From Alloyangia pacifica (lineage in GTDB: Bacteria; Pseudomonadota; Alphaproteobacteria; Rhodobacterales; Rhodobacteraceae), in the NCBI RefSeq assembly GCF_003111685.1, contig NZ_CP022189.1, forward strand, positions 1,876,001 through 1,940,000: a DNA stretch of 64,000 nt, written 5' to 3'. A program made the translations under genes and the position numbers. Below, one piece after another: positions 17,559-28,235 of this stretch (positions are counted from its first letter, which is position 1; every line of letters begins with the position of its first letter). The notes beneath the pieces were generated by a model, which was given only the letters and a program-made list of their open reading frames with translations, made no database searches and was not told the DNA's origin.

Positions 17559-19729
17559 TAGTGCGCCCCTCCGAGGATCGACATCCAGGTGACAAGAACG
17601 GCGATGCCGATCACCATGGCGAAGGCGTAGGTGAAAATGTAGCCGGACTGGGCGCGGCCCGCGAGCCGGGTGAAGAAGGGGATGATCCCCATCGCCACGC
17701 CGTTGATCGAGCCGTCGATGACCTTGCCGTCACCCCGCTTCCAGAAGAAGCGTCCGATCGCCTTGGCCGGCTGCACGAAGATGACGTCGTAAATCTCGTC
17801 GAAATACCACTTGTTGAGCAGGAAGAGGTACAGCGGACGCTGGTTCTCGGCGAGCCGCTTCGGCAGCGCCGGGTTCGCGATGTAGAAGAGATACGCGACC
17901 CCGAAACCGATCAGCATGGCAAAGAACGGCGAGACCTTGACCCAGACCGGCGCGTGGTGCGCCTCGTCCATGACGTGGTTGTCCGGCCCCATGAAGATCG
18001 CGCCCTCGGGGGCCATGCCGGTGGCGACATGCGTCGCTGCCTCGGCGTGGCCCTCTTCGGTTGCGGCCTCTGTGGCGACCTCCGAGGTCTCGGTGCCCTG
18101 CTCTTCGGTCGCGACGGCGGTTTCATCGCCGTGCGCCTCGGTGGCAGCGTGCTCTTCAGTGGCCACGTCGCCATGGCCCTCTTCCGAGGCTTCCGCGTGA
18201 TGGGCGGGGATACCGAAGAAGCGGTTCACCTTATCATGGTCGCCGAAGAACGGGCCGTAGAACACCATCCCGGCAAAGACCGCGCCCACGGCGAGAACCG
18301 CCAGCGGAATGGTCATGACCTTGGGGCTTTCATGCGCGTGCTCATGCGTGTGCTTGTCGCCGCGCGGACGGCCGTAGAAGGTCAGGAAGATCAGCCGCCA
18401 CGAGTAGAACGAGGTGAACAGCGCCGCGATGACCAGCATCCAGAAGGCGTAGCCGCCCGCGGTGCCGGCCCATGCGCTCTCGATAATCGCGTCCTTCGAC
18501 AGGAAGCCGGCGAAGCCGATGTGGGTGAGCGGGATGCCGACGCCGGTGATCGCAAGCGTGCCGATCATCATCGCCCAGAAGGTGTAGGGGATCTTGCCGC
18601 GCAGCCCGCCGTAGTTCCGCATGTCCTGCTCGTGGTGCATCGCGTGGATGACCGAGCCCGCTCCAAGGAACAGCATCGCCTTGAAGAAGGCGTGGGTCAG
18701 CAGGTGGAACATCGCCGCCGAATAGACGCCGACGCCCGCCGCCACGAACATGTAGCCAAGCTGCGAACAGGTCGAATAGGCGATGACGCGCTTGATGTCG
18801 TTCTGCACGAGGCCGACCGTCGCCGCGAAGAAGGCAGTCGTGGCGCCGAGGAAGGTGACGAAGGCCATCGCTTCGGGCGCGTATTCCATCAGCGGCGACA
18901 TGCGGCAGACGAGGAAGACGCCGGCGGTGACCATGGTCGCGGCGTGGATCAGCGCCGACACCGGGGTCGGGCCTTCCATCGCGTCGGGCAGCCAGGTGTG
19001 CAGCAGGAGCTGCGCCGATTTGCCCATCGCACCGACGAAGAGCAGGAAGGCCAGCAGGTTTGCGGCGTTCCAGTCGGTCCAGAGGAAGGTGAGCTGCGTT
19101 TCCGCCAGCTGCGGTGCCGCGGCGAAGATGTCGTCGAAGCGGATCGAGTCGGTCAGGAAGAAGAGGCCGAGGATGCCAAGCAGGAAGCCGAAGTCGCCCA
19201 CGCGGTTGACAATGAAGGCCTTCATCGCCGCGGCGCCCGCCGAGGGTTTCTTGTAGTAAAAGCCGATCAGCAGGTAGGAGGCGACGCCCACACCTTCCCA
19301 GCCGAAGAACATCTGCACCAGGTTGTCCGAGGTCACCAGCGCGAGCATCGCGAAGGTGAAGAAGGACAGATAGGCAAAGAAGCGCGGCTTGTAGCTTTCG
19401 CCGTGCTTGAACTGCGGATCATGCGCCATGTAGCCGAAGCTGTAGAGGTGGACGAGCGCCGAGACCGTGGTGACCACGATCAGCATGATCGCCGTCAGCC
19501 GGTCCGAGCGGATCGCCCATTCGGTGCTCAGCGAGCCGGACTCGATAAAGCGGAACAGCGGAATGGTTTCCGCCTCGCCGAGCGTGAGGAACACGATCCA
19601 CGACAGCAGACAGGCCAGGAACAGCAGGCCGGTGGTCACCCACATGGCCCCTTTCTCGCCGATGAAGCGCCAGCCGAAGCCGGCCAGCACCGCGCCCAGC
19701 AGCGGGGCGAAGAGAATAATCGTCTCCAT
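17558..19729 (-). CDS. nuoL: NADH-quinone oxidoreductase subunit L with a low-complexity insert
   Basis: The 723-residue antiporter-like subunit carries the lateral helix of complex I. Core signatures are [20 protein letters not shown] (241-260) and [19 protein letters not shown]. It is about 100 residues longer than the E. coli protein. Residues about 510-572 form a hydrophilic stretch of Glu, Ala, Thr and His with repeated ATEE, ATEA and GHAEA units, placed after the core antiporter helices. A smaller His-rich loop lies at 457-468 ([13 protein letters not shown]). Whether these bind metal or only act as a spacer is unknown. Confidence 0.95.
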   Translation of the reverse strand: METIILFAPLLGAVLAGFGWRFIGEKGAMWVTTGLLFLACLLSWIVFLTLGEAETIPLFRFIESGSLSTEWAIRSDRLTAIMLIVVTTVSALVHLYSFGYMAHDPQFKHGESYKPRFFAYLSFFTFAMLALVTSDNLVQMFFGWEGVGVASYLLIGFYYKKPSAGAAAMKAFIVNRVGDFGFLLGILGLFFLTDSIRFDDIFAAAPQLAETQLTFLWTDWNAANLLAFLLFVGAMGKSAQLLLHTWLPDAMEGPTPVSALIHAATMVTAGVFLVCRMSPLMEYAPEAMAFVTFLGATTAFFAATVGLVQNDIKRVIAYSTCSQLGYMFVAAGVGVYSAAMFHLLTHAFFKAMLFLGAGSVIHAMHHEQDMRNYGGLRGKIPYTFWAMMIGTLAITGVGIPLTHIGFAGFLSKDAIIESAWAGTAGGYAFWMLVIAALFTSFYSWRLIFLTFYGRPRGDKHTHEHAHESPKVMTIPLAVLAVGAVFAGMVFYGPFFGDHDKVNRFFGIPAHHAEASEEGHGDVATEEHAATEAHGDETAVATEEQGTETSEVATEAATEEGHAEAATHVATGMAPEGAIFMGPDNHVMDEAHHAPVWVKVSPFFAMLIGFGVAYLFYIANPALPKRLAENQRPLYLFLLNKWYFDEIYDVIFVQPAKAIGRFFWKRGDGKVIDGSINGVAMGIIPFFTRLAGRAQSGYIFTYAFAMVIGIAVLVTWMSILGGAH

Positions 19730-19735
19730 GGGCGA

Positions 19736-20041
19736 TCAGCCTTTCATCACGTTGACGTCTTCCACGGCAATCGAGCCGCGGTTGCGGAAGAAGCAGACCA
19801 GGATCGCCAGGCCGATCGCCGCCTCGGCGGCGGCCACGGTCAGCACGAAGAGCGTGAAGACCTGCCCCGCCAGATCGCCCAGGAAGGCCGAGAAGGCGAC
19901 GAAATTGATGTTCACCGAAAGAAGGATGAGTTCGATCGACATCAACAGGATGATCACGTTCTTCCGGTTCAGGAAAATCCCGAAAATCCCGATGACGAAC
20001 AGCACGGCCGCCACCGTCAGGTAATGTTCAAGTCCGATCAT
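19736..20041 (-). CDS. nuoK: NADH-quinone oxidoreductase subunit K
   Basis: The 101-residue subunit has three membrane helices. It keeps the buried glutamates of the proton path in [16 protein letters not shown] and [12 protein letters not shown]. It lies 6 bp before nuoL. An unusual 122-bp gap separates it from nuoJ upstream. Confidence 0.95.
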   Translation of the reverse strand: MIGLEHYLTVAAVLFVIGIFGIFLNRKNVIILLMSIELILLSVNINFVAFSAFLGDLAGQVFTLFVLTVAAAEAAIGLAILVCFFRNRGSIAVEDVNVMKG

Positions 20042-20120
20042 GCATCCCTCCGGGTCTCTGCCCCGATTCTTCTAGTCCCTCGCGGCCCTTTGACGGGTGG
20101 GTCCGCGTCATATCCCGTTG

Positions 20121-20156
20121 CCCGCCGCGCGCAGCCCTCCCGGGCGGCGCGGCGGG
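20121..20156 (-). other. GC-rich hairpin between nuoJ and nuoK
   Basis: A perfect 10-bp stem (20121-20130 with 20147-20156) encloses 16 bases, starting about 7 bases after the nuoJ stop. There is no T tract, so it is more likely an mRNA stability or processing element than a terminator. Confidence 0.55.
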
Positions 20157-20163
20157 AAGCACC

Positions 20164-20772
20164 TCAGAGCCCCTGCCCGGGCTTCACGTCCTTCAGCTCC
20201 ATCGCCTTGGCCGGATCGCGCCACATCTGGTGCAGCACGTTCTGCCGCTTGACGTTGGTGCGATGGCGCAGCGTGAGCACGATCGCCCCGATCATCGCGA
20301 CCAGCAGGATCAGCCCCGCCAGCTGGAACAGCAGGAAGTAGCGGTCGTAAAGCAGCACCCCGAGCGCGACGGTGTTCTGCATCTGCTCGGGCGCGGGGGT
20401 CGGGGCCGAGAGCTGGCTCGACGCCAGTTCCGAGGCCTGCCAGCCGCCGAAGGCCATGCCGAGCTGCATCAGGATGACGACCCCGATGAGCAGCGCCAGC
20501 GGCATGTATTTAGCCATCCCCGCGCGCAGCTCGGCGAAGTCGACGTCGAGCATCATCACCACGAAGAGGAAGAGCACGGCCACGGCGCCGACGTAGACGA
20601 TGACCAGCAGCATCGCGACGAATTCCGCGCCCAGCAGAACGAAAAGCCCCGCCGAGCTGAGGAAGGCGAGGATCAGCCAGAGCACCGAGTGCACCGGGTT
20701 GCGGGCGATCACCGTGAACAGCCCGCCCGCGATGGCGCAAAGCGAAAAGAGGTAGAAGGCGAACACGGTCAT
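20164..20772 (-). CDS. nuoJ: NADH-quinone oxidoreductase subunit J
   Basis: The 202-residue subunit has five membrane helices and contains the ND6-type glycine-rich helix [21 protein letters not shown], involved in coupling. Its start overlaps the stop of the upstream carboxymuconolactone-decarboxylase-like gene (ATGA). Confidence 0.95.
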   Translation of the reverse strand: MTVFAFYLFSLCAIAGGLFTVIARNPVHSVLWLILAFLSSAGLFVLLGAEFVAMLLVIVYVGAVAVLFLFVVMMLDVDFAELRAGMAKYMPLALLIGVVILMQLGMAFGGWQASELASSQLSAPTPAPEQMQNTVALGVLLYDRYFLLFQLAGLILLVAMIGAIVLTLRHRTNVKRQNVLHQMWRDPAKAMELKDVKPGQGL

Positions 20773-21191
20773 TTTGCGTCATCCTTGTTGTCTTCCATCA
20801 CCTCGCGCGCAAGCTCCATGGCGCGGGTCATGGCGGGTATGCCGGCGAACATCGACATATGGGCGATGGTCTCGGCGATCTCGTCTTTCGTGGCGCCGGC
20901 CTCCATGAGGTGGCGCACGGTCATGCGCACCGGCGTGTCGGCCTGGGCGCCCTGCATGGTCAGCCCGGCCAGGGTCAGCAAGAGCCGGGTCTTGGCATCG
21001 AGCCCGTCCTTCGACATGCCCTTGCCGAACCAGAACTCCATGATGTCCTTGGGCATGGTCGGCCAGAGCTTCTCGAACTCTTTCGGCGCGAAGCTCTCAA
21101 GCGCGGGGTTGAAGGCTTTCGCCATCTCCTGCGCCTGGGTCATCATCAGCTCGAAGGGCGTCGTGTCGAAGGGCTTCTTGGGATCGGTCAT
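20769..21191 (-). CDS. Carboxymuconolactone decarboxylase-like protein within the nuo operon
   Basis: The 140-residue soluble helical protein resembles the CMD/AhpD family: [19 protein letters not shown], then [33 protein letters not shown]. It contains no cysteine, so the AhpD peroxidase CxxC is absent and it is closer to the PcaC side of the fold. No aromatic-degradation gene is nearby. It lies between nuoI (112-bp gap) and nuoJ (4-bp overlap). Its role is unknown; a part in complex I assembly or redox sensing is only a guess. Confidence 0.8.
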   Translation of the reverse strand: MTDPKKPFDTTPFELMMTQAQEMAKAFNPALESFAPKEFEKLWPTMPKDIMEFWFGKGMSKDGLDAKTRLLLTLAGLTMQGAQADTPVRMTVRHLMEAGATKDEIAETIAHMSMFAGIPAMTRAMELAREVMEDNKDDAK

Positions 21192-21303
21192 GATCGCGCT
21201 CCTGTCTGCGCGTACCCTGCCCTGCCCCGCGATTGGGCGCGGAGGGCTGTGCGGAGGGGGCGGGCGAAGGTGGCGGTCATGGCTTCCTGTGATGCCTCAG
21301 CGG

Positions 21304-21798
21304 TCAGCGGTACGGGGCGTCGAGTTCGAGGTTTCGGGCGATCTCTGCTTCCCAGCGATCGCCGTTCGCCAGCAGCTTTTCCTTGTCGTAGAAAAGCTCC
21401 TCGCGCGTCTCGGTCGAGAACTCGAAGTTCGGCCCCTCGACGATCGCATCCACCGGGCAGGCTTCCTGGCAGAAGCCGCAGTAGATGCATTTCGTCATGT
21501 CGATGTCGTAGCGCGTGGTGCGGCGGCTGCCGTCGTCGCGCGGCTCGGCGTCGATGGTGATGGCCTGCGCCGGGCAGATCGCCTCGCAGAGCTTGCAGGC
21601 GATGCAGCGCTCTTCGCCGTTGGGGTAGCGGCGCAGCGCGTGCTCGCCCCGGAAGCGCGGCGACAGATAGCCCTTCTCGTGCGGGTAGTTCAGCGTGGGC
21701 TTGGGCGCGAAGAAGTAGCGCAGGCCCAGCTGGAACCCCTTGATGAAGTCCGCCAGCAGGAAATACTTGGCTGCCCGGCCGTAATCGATCGATGCCAT
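21304..21798 (-). CDS. nuoI: NADH-quinone oxidoreductase subunit I
   Basis: The 164-residue ferredoxin-like subunit carries two 4Fe-4S clusters, N6a and N6b. Both binding motifs are complete: [16 protein letters not shown] and [17 protein letters not shown]. An amphipathic N-terminus docks it on the membrane arm. It starts 5 bp after nuoH. Confidence 0.96.
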   Translation of the reverse strand: MASIDYGRAAKYFLLADFIKGFQLGLRYFFAPKPTLNYPHEKGYLSPRFRGEHALRRYPNGEERCIACKLCEAICPAQAITIDAEPRDDGSRRTTRYDIDMTKCIYCGFCQEACPVDAIVEGPNFEFSTETREELFYDKEKLLANGDRWEAEIARNLELDAPYR

Positions 21799-21804
21799 GG
21801 TTGC

Positions 21805-22842
21805 TTAACCTCCCGTGGTCCAGCGGGCGAAGACGCCCCAGAACCATCCGAATTTCGCCGCGAAGGACACGAAGACCACCCAGAACAGGCTGAACGGAAG
21901 GAAGACCTTCCAGCCAAGGCGCATCAGCTGGTCGTAGCGGTAGCGCGGGGTGATCGCCTTCACCATCGCGAAGATGAAGAAGAAGAACGCCATCTTCGCG
22001 ACCATCCACAGCACGCCGTCGGGCAGGCCGGGGATCGGCGACAGCCAGCCGCCGAAGAACAGCAGCGAGGTCAGCGCGCACATCAGGAAGATCGCGATGT
22101 ATTCACCTGCCATGAACAGCAGGAAGGGCGTCGAGGAATACTCCACTTGGTAGCCGGCCACCAGTTCGGATTCCGCTTCGGGAAGGTCGAACGGCGGTCG
22201 GTTGGTCTCGGCCAGCGCCGAGATGAAGAAAAGGAACACCATCGGGAAGTGCGGCAGCCAGTACCAGTTGAACAGGCCGAGGCCACCGTCCTGGGCACGC
22301 ACGATGTCGCCGAAGTTCATCGAGCCGGTCGAGATGATCACGCCGATGATGATCAGGCCGATCGACACCTCGTAAGAGATCATCTGCGCCGCCGAGCGAA
22401 GCGAGCCGAGGAACGGGTACTTCGAGTTCGACGCCCAGCCCCCCATGATCACGCCGTAGACCTCGAGCGAGCTGATCGCCATCACGTAGAGGATCGCCAC
22501 GTTGATGTCCGCCAGCACCCAGCCGTCGTTGAACGGGATCGCCGCCCAGGCGATCATCGCACAGACGAAGGAAACCAGCGGCGCCATCAGGAACACGCTC
22601 TTGTCAGAGCCCGCCGGGATCACCACTTCCTTGAGGATGTATTTCAGAGCGTCCGCCACCGACTGGAGAATGCCGAACACCCCCACGACGTTGGGGCCGC
22701 GCCGCATCTGGACGGCGGCCCAGATCTTGCGGTCTCCATAGACCAGGAACAACAGCGAGATCATCACGAAGGCCACGACCGCAAGGGTTTGCGCGAGCAC
22801 AAGGATGAAGATGCCGAAGGGGGTTGCGAAGAAGTCTGCCAT
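21805..22842 (-). CDS. nuoH: NADH-quinone oxidoreductase subunit H
   Basis: The 345-residue subunit has eight or more membrane helices and forms the quinone-site entrance. Landmarks are [21 protein letters not shown], the glutamate-rich loop [20 protein letters not shown] and [15 protein letters not shown]. The start is at [10 protein letters not shown], just after the preceding gene; the frame continues further upstream without family similarity. Confidence 0.95.
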   Translation of the reverse strand: MADFFATPFGIFILVLAQTLAVVAFVMISLLFLVYGDRKIWAAVQMRRGPNVVGVFGILQSVADALKYILKEVVIPAGSDKSVFLMAPLVSFVCAMIAWAAIPFNDGWVLADINVAILYVMAISSLEVYGVIMGGWASNSKYPFLGSLRSAAQMISYEVSIGLIIIGVIISTGSMNFGDIVRAQDGGLGLFNWYWLPHFPMVFLFFISALAETNRPPFDLPEAESELVAGYQVEYSSTPFLLFMAGEYIAIFLMCALTSLLFFGGWLSPIPGLPDGVLWMVAKMAFFFFIFAMVKAITPRYRYDQLMRLGWKVFLPFSLFWVVFVSFAAKFGWFWGVFARWTTGG

Positions 22843-22852
22843 CAAGTGTCCC

Positions 22853-23245
22853 TCACACCATCGGTATTCCGTTCTCGGTGCAGGCTGACGCGACGACTTC
22901 CGCGTCGATCGTCTTGAGCCCGCGGGGCAGCGCCGCCGAGATGGTGTAAACAGCATCTCCGCGCCAGAGGCCACCCTCTTCCGATACATTCGTCCGCAGA
23001 TGTCGCGCAAATCCGTAGCCGCGGATCAGCGCGTACTGCGCCGCGGCGCAATCTGCATAGGTCTCTACATCCTCCGAGCCGCGCGCACCGCGCATGGACA
23101 CGAGGAAATTCACCAGATCGCCGTCCAGCAGCCGCGTCTCGATCCCCTCGTAGGACGGCACGGCGCGATCCGTCGCCTGCGAGCTTTGCTCGCAAGCACA
23201 GAGCGCGGCCAGTGCCGCCATGGAGAGGGATATCCGCGTGCGCAT
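22853..23245 (-). CDS. Small exported protein (putative lipoprotein) between nuoG and nuoH
   Basis: The 130-residue protein has an N-terminal hydrophobic signal ending LAALCAC, a weak lipobox with C18 as the possible lipid site. The mature part is not recognised. It has exactly two further cysteines, in [10 protein letters not shown] and [10 protein letters not shown]. It lies 3 bp after nuoG and 10 bp before nuoH, so it is co-transcribed. This is one of five similar exported frames in the operon. Confidence 0.7.
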   Translation of the reverse strand: MRTRISLSMAALAALCACEQSSQATDRAVPSYEGIETRLLDGDLVNFLVSMRGARGSEDVETYADCAAAQYALIRGYGFARHLRTNVSEEGGLWRGDAVYTISAALPRGLKTIDAEVVASACTENGIPMV

Positions 23246-23248
23246 GGC

Positions 23249-25237
23249 TCACTCGGCGGCCATGGGCGCGTCGCGGCGCGCCTTTGCGTTCGCCGAAAGC
23301 TCGGCCATCAGAACCGAGGCGCGGGCGATCGGGTTGCTCAGCCAGAAGTCCTTGACCGCGTTGCGGAAGGAAGCCTCGCCCAGCTTGTCGGTCTCGAGCG
23401 GGGTCCATGCGTTTTCCGGCACCACGTCGATCTGCGCCAGGTGCGGCACCGCGGCGACCAGCGCCTGACGAAGCTGCGCGAGGCTGTCCCACGGCAGGGT
23501 CTTGCCGACCTCGGCCGAGAGCGCGCGCAGGATCGCCCAGTTTTCTTTCGCCTCGCCCGGCGCGAAACCGGCGCGGAAGGCGAGCTGCGGCCGGCCCTCG
23601 GTGTTGACGAAAAGACCGTTCTCTTCGGTATAGGCAGCGCCCGGCAGGACCACGTCGGCGCGATGCGCGCCACGGTCACCGTGCGAGCCCTGGTAGATCA
23701 CGAAGGCACCTGCCTCGATCTCGATCTCGTCGGCGCCAAGGTTGTAGATCACGTCCGCATCCTTGGTGGCCGCCTCCAGACCGCCCTCGGTCACCGCGCC
23801 CACGTCGAGCGCGCCGACGCGCGAGGCTGCGGTGTGCAGCACCAGGACCTTGCCGGTGAGCGCCTGCGCAGCGGCCAGCACGGCCAGACCGTCGGCCTCG
23901 CGCAGCGCGCCCTGCCCCACGATCACGATGGCATCGTCGCCAACCTTCGCATCGGCGAGCGCCGCGCGGTCCGCGCCGAGGTGCGTCACGTCGTAGGTCA
24001 GGTCGGCGGCCTCGCCGATCAGCTTGACCTCGGCGCCGGCGATCCAGGCCTTGCGGATGCGGGCGTTCAGCACCGGCGCCTCGTCGCGCGGGTTGGTGCC
24101 GATCAGCACGATTTCCTTTGCCGTGTCGATTTCCTCGATCGCCACGTTGCCCACATAGGCCGAGCGGTTGGCGGCCGGCAGACGCGCGCCGTCGGTGCGG
24201 CATTCGACCGAACCGCCGAGCGCTTCGATCAGCTGCTTGAGCGAGAAGGCCGCCTCGACCGGGGCGAGATCGCCGACAAGGCCGGCCACCTTCTTGGCCC
24301 CCTTCAGCGCCGTGGCCGCGGCGGCGAGCGCCTCGGGCCAAGTGGCGGGCTTCAGCTTGCCGTCCTTGCGGATGTAGGGCCGGTCGAGACGCTGACGGCG
24401 CAGGCCGTCCCAGACGAAGCGGCTCTTGTCCGAGAGCCATTCCTCGTTCACCCCGTCATGGTTCCGCGGCAGGAAGCGCATGACTTCGCGGCCCTTCGTG
24501 TCGACGCGGATGTTGGAGCCGAGCGCGTCCATCACGTCGATGGACTCGGTCTTGCTCAGCTCCCACGGGCGGGCGGTGAACGCATAGGGTTTCGAGACCA
24601 GCGCGCCCACCGGGCACAGATCGATGATATTGCCCTGCAGGTTGGAGTCGAGCGTCTGGTTCAGATACGAGGTGATCTCGGCATCCTCGCCGCGCCCGGT
24701 CTGGCCCATCTGGGTGATGCCCGCCACCTCGGTGGTGAAGCGCACGCAGCGGGTGCAGGAGATGCAGCGGGTCATATGGGTCTCGACCAGCGGACCGAGG
24801 TCGAGATCCTCGGTGGCGCGCTTCGGCTCGCGGAAGCGCGAGAAGTCGACACCATAGGCCATGGCCTGGTCCTGCAGGTCGCATTCGCCGCCCTGGTCGC
24901 AGATCGGGCAGTCGAGCGGGTGGTTGATGAGCAGGAACTCCATCACCCCCTCGCGGGCCTTCTTCACCATCGGCGAGTTGGTCTTCACGACCGGCGGCTG
25001 GCCCTCGGGGCCGGGTCGCAGGTCGCGGACCTGCATGGCGCAGGAGGCCGCGGGCTTGGGCGGGCCGCCGACCACCTCGACAAGGCACATGCGGCAGTTG
25101 CCGGCGATGGACAGGCGCTCGTGGTAGCAAAAGCGCGGCACCTCGATGCCGGCTTCCTCACAGGCCTGTATCAGGGTCATCGACCCGTCCACCTCGATCT
25201 CGGTGCCGTCGATGACGATCTTACGAAGGTTGGTCAT
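23249..25237 (-). CDS. nuoG: NADH-quinone oxidoreductase subunit G
   Basis: The 662-residue subunit carries electrons from FMN along the peripheral arm. The N-terminal clusters are visible: 2Fe-2S ligands in [15 protein letters not shown], the N5-type 4Fe-4S site [16 protein letters not shown] and a further site from [10 protein letters not shown] to CPVGAL. The C-terminal part is the molybdopterin-enzyme-like fold without cofactor. The start used is MTNLRK; an ATG two codons upstream is equally possible. Confidence 0.95.
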   Translation of the reverse strand: MTNLRKIVIDGTEIEVDGSMTLIQACEEAGIEVPRFCYHERLSIAGNCRMCLVEVVGGPPKPAASCAMQVRDLRPGPEGQPPVVKTNSPMVKKAREGVMEFLLINHPLDCPICDQGGECDLQDQAMAYGVDFSRFREPKRATEDLDLGPLVETHMTRCISCTRCVRFTTEVAGITQMGQTGRGEDAEITSYLNQTLDSNLQGNIIDLCPVGALVSKPYAFTARPWELSKTESIDVMDALGSNIRVDTKGREVMRFLPRNHDGVNEEWLSDKSRFVWDGLRRQRLDRPYIRKDGKLKPATWPEALAAAATALKGAKKVAGLVGDLAPVEAAFSLKQLIEALGGSVECRTDGARLPAANRSAYVGNVAIEEIDTAKEIVLIGTNPRDEAPVLNARIRKAWIAGAEVKLIGEAADLTYDVTHLGADRAALADAKVGDDAIVIVGQGALREADGLAVLAAAQALTGKVLVLHTAASRVGALDVGAVTEGGLEAATKDADVIYNLGADEIEIEAGAFVIYQGSHGDRGAHRADVVLPGAAYTEENGLFVNTEGRPQLAFRAGFAPGEAKENWAILRALSAEVGKTLPWDSLAQLRQALVAAVPHLAQIDVVPENAWTPLETDKLGEASFRNAVKDFWLSNPIARASVLMAELSANAKARRDAPMAAE

Positions 25238-25261
25238 TGGCATTTTCCCATGACTGGTGAC

Positions 25262-25318
25262 ACACGCGACGCGCCCGCCGCCTGCGGCGGGGCGCTGGGG
25301 GATATGCACGTCGCGTGT
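25262..25318 (-). other. Large nested inverted repeat just before nuoG
   Basis: Outer arms of 10 bp match perfectly (ACACGCGACG at 25262-25271, CGTCGCGTGT at 25309-25318). Inside is a second GC-rich hairpin, 25271-25295, with a CGCCGC/GCGGCG core. It fills the gap between the DUF5333-like gene and nuoG. No T tract follows. It could protect or cleave the mRNA within the operon. Confidence 0.55.
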
Positions 25319-25322
25319 CGCA

Positions 25323-25736
25323 TCATTTCTCCCTCAGGAGCGCACCGATGGCGCTGCCCCTTGCAATTTCCTCGCGGCCGACGCGGCAGAGCCCCGCGGT
25401 GTCGTCCGCAGCGACGCCGCGCGCGGCCATATAGGCCACACCCTCGGCGCGCATTTTCTTCTTCTCGGCCTTCGAGGTGACGTAATCCTCGATTTCCTCG
25501 TTGCTGTAGCCAAGCGCACGCGCCCGCTTCTTCAGCGCGTGGAGGGTGCCCATGGCCGTCAGCATCCGGGCACTGATGTCGTCGCAGCGGTTGCGGATCT
25601 CGTCGGCGATGCCGACGGCCAGCAGCCCGTCGTGAATCTCGCGCACCTCGCCGAGCGGCGGCTTGGCCATCGCGACGGAGGGCAGCGCGAGCGCTCCCAG
25701 CAGGCTGGCGAAGACGGCGGTTCTGAGGTTGCTCAT
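25323..25736 (-). CDS. DUF5333-like exported protein in the nuo operon
   Basis: The 137-residue protein has a classical signal peptide ([21 protein letters not shown]) and a helical mature part with exactly two cysteines, in NRCDDIS and GLCRVG. The C-terminal pattern LCRVGxxEIAxGSxxG is shared with the gene at 26215-26646, so the two are paralogues. From memory it fits the DUF5333 family, described from Rhodobacteraceae. The start is the ATG before the signal peptide. Function is unknown. Confidence 0.75.
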   Translation of the reverse strand: MSNLRTAVFASLLGALALPSVAMAKPPLGEVREIHDGLLAVGIADEIRNRCDDISARMLTAMGTLHALKKRARALGYSNEEIEDYVTSKAEKKKMRAEGVAYMAARGVAADDTAGLCRVGREEIARGSAIGALLREK

Positions 25737-25864
25737 ATCATCTCTCCATTGGCGCAGTACGGAGGGCGCCGAAAGGCGGACTCCCTCGCCAGGGGATGTG
25801 GGGCCGGGGCCGGTGGCTATGCAATAGCCGCCGGGAAGACCCGCCCATATGAGCATGCTCCCAC

Positions 25865-26218
25865 TCATTCCACGCAGCGCCCGCGCAGCACGAGATCGCT
25901 GCCCGAGAGCACCGGCTGCCGCCGCACCGCCGCGGGGTCCATCGCCCAGGCGATGTCCGAGGTGCCGAGGTAATGGATGCAGTACTTGGTGCCCTCGTAG
26001 ATCCCGGCATCAGCCGCCGCATAGGGCGCGCGGGCAGCATTGCTGATCGTGACGACGAAGTTCGCGCGATCGTCGCCCACCGGCTTTGCCCCGCCGCGAA
26101 ACTGCAAGCCGCCGAACTCGGGATCATCCTTGCTCGCCCCGCAGGCGGCGAGCAGCGTGGCGAGCGCCAGCAGGCTGCCGATCCGGACGAGCGATCCGCT
26201 GTGAGGTCCCATGGTCAT
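25865..26218 (-). CDS. Small lipoprotein in the nuo operon
   Basis: The 117-residue protein has a strong lipobox, LLAACGAS, so it is probably a periplasm-facing lipoprotein. The mature part is unrecognised and has exactly two cysteines after the lipid cysteine, in TKYCIHY and RGRCVE. Its ATG overlaps the stop of the upstream paralogue (ATGA). A 128-bp gap with several short inverted repeats separates it from the next gene. Confidence 0.7.
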   Translation of the reverse strand: MTMGPHSGSLVRIGSLLALATLLAACGASKDDPEFGGLQFRGGAKPVGDDRANFVVTISNAARAPYAAADAGIYEGTKYCIHYLGTSDIAWAMDPAAVRRQPVLSGSDLVLRGRCVE

Positions 26219-26646
26219 CCCTTCTTCAGCGTCAGGCCCAGGTCGGACCCCGCCGCGATTTCTTGCGCGCCGACGCGGCACAGGCTCTGCGGCTGGCCCC
26301 TCTCGACGCCCTTGCGGGCCAGCGTCTCGTCGATCTCGACCGACAGCGCCCCGAAGTCCTGCGCCCGGAAAGCCGCCTCGAGCTCGGCCCGGTCGACGCC
26401 CTGCTCGGCCATTTCCTCGGTCGCACGGTGTGCCGCTCCGCCCCAGCGCGACGGGGCAAGGTAGATGCCCTCGTCGTGGCAGGCGTCGGCAATGCGCTCG
26501 GCCATGGAGATGGTCACCACGCGCTGCTCCCAGCGGTTCGCGACAGAGCCGCCCGCAAAACCGTTGCCCGAAGGCGTGGCTGCGCAGCCCGCAACCACGA
26601 GCGCTGTCATCAGACCAAAACCACCGCGTACCATCGTCACCCGCAT
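26215..26646 (-). CDS. DUF5333-like lipoprotein in the nuo operon
   Basis: The 143-residue protein carries a lipobox (LVVAGCAAT) and then a helical domain. Its end, SLCRVGAQEIAAGSDLG, closely matches [16 protein letters not shown] of the gene at 25323-25736. The mature domain has exactly two cysteines besides the lipid site, in ADACHDEG and LCRVG. It begins 4 bp after nuoF. The ATG four codons downstream is an alternative start. Confidence 0.75.
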   Translation of the reverse strand: MRVTMVRGGFGLMTALVVAGCAATPSGNGFAGGSVANRWEQRVVTISMAERIADACHDEGIYLAPSRWGGAAHRATEEMAEQGVDRAELEAAFRAQDFGALSVEIDETLARKGVERGQPQSLCRVGAQEIAAGSDLGLTLKKG

Positions 26647-26650
26647 CAGA

Positions 26651-27946
<1,296 letters not shown>

Positions 27947-27949
27947 CGC

Positions 27950-28168
27950 TCAGTCCTTGTCTTTCCGGCGTGACCGCCAGAGCCCGTAAATCATCCAGAT
28001 CGCCGTCCCGAACCCGGCCAGCGCGGCCAGGTCGAAAAAGGCCCTCGTGCGCTGGGTCCAGCCCAGCATCTCGCCCGCGACCGTCGCGGCGATCCAGGCC
28101 AGTCCGGTCCCGGCAATGACAAGCGCGGTGATGCGCCCCTGCCGGTTGTGCTGGTCCTGTCCGCTCAT
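27950..28168 (-). CDS. DUF5337-like small membrane protein in the nuo operon
   Basis: The 72-residue protein has two membrane helices (about 15-33 and 43-61) and a basic end, WRSRRKDKD. From memory it matches the DUF5337 family found in Rhodobacteraceae complex I operons. There are no cysteines. Its place directly before nuoF suggests a small accessory or assembly subunit, but nothing in the sequence proves that. Confidence 0.75.
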   Translation of the reverse strand: MSGQDQHNRQGRITALVIAGTGLAWIAATVAGEMLGWTQRTRAFFDLAALAGFGTAIWMIYGLWRSRRKDKD

Positions 28169-28193
28169 CTTCGGTCCGGTTCCTTTGTCCCGC

Positions 28194-28215
28194 GCCGCCG
28201 GGCTGTCCCGGCGGC
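28194..28215 (-). other. Perfect 9-bp hairpin before the DUF5337-like gene
   Basis: GCCGCCGGG (28194-28202) pairs with CCCGGCGGC (28207-28215) around a 4-base loop. It sits in the 67-bp gap after the helix-hairpin-helix gene and lacks a T tract. Confidence 0.45.
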
Positions 28216-28235
28216 ACCTTCATTCCTGCGGCGGG

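Noticed and set aside
17561..20341. A 926-codon open frame on the plus strand, antisense to nuoL and nuoK
   Set aside because: It is a mirror of high-GC coding sequence. It is rich in Arg, His, Asp and Glu, has no domain, and the nuo genes opposite are certain.
20230..22917. An 895-codon plus-strand frame antisense to nuoJ through nuoH
   Set aside because: It spans the antisense of four genes and shows no similarity or ribosome site.
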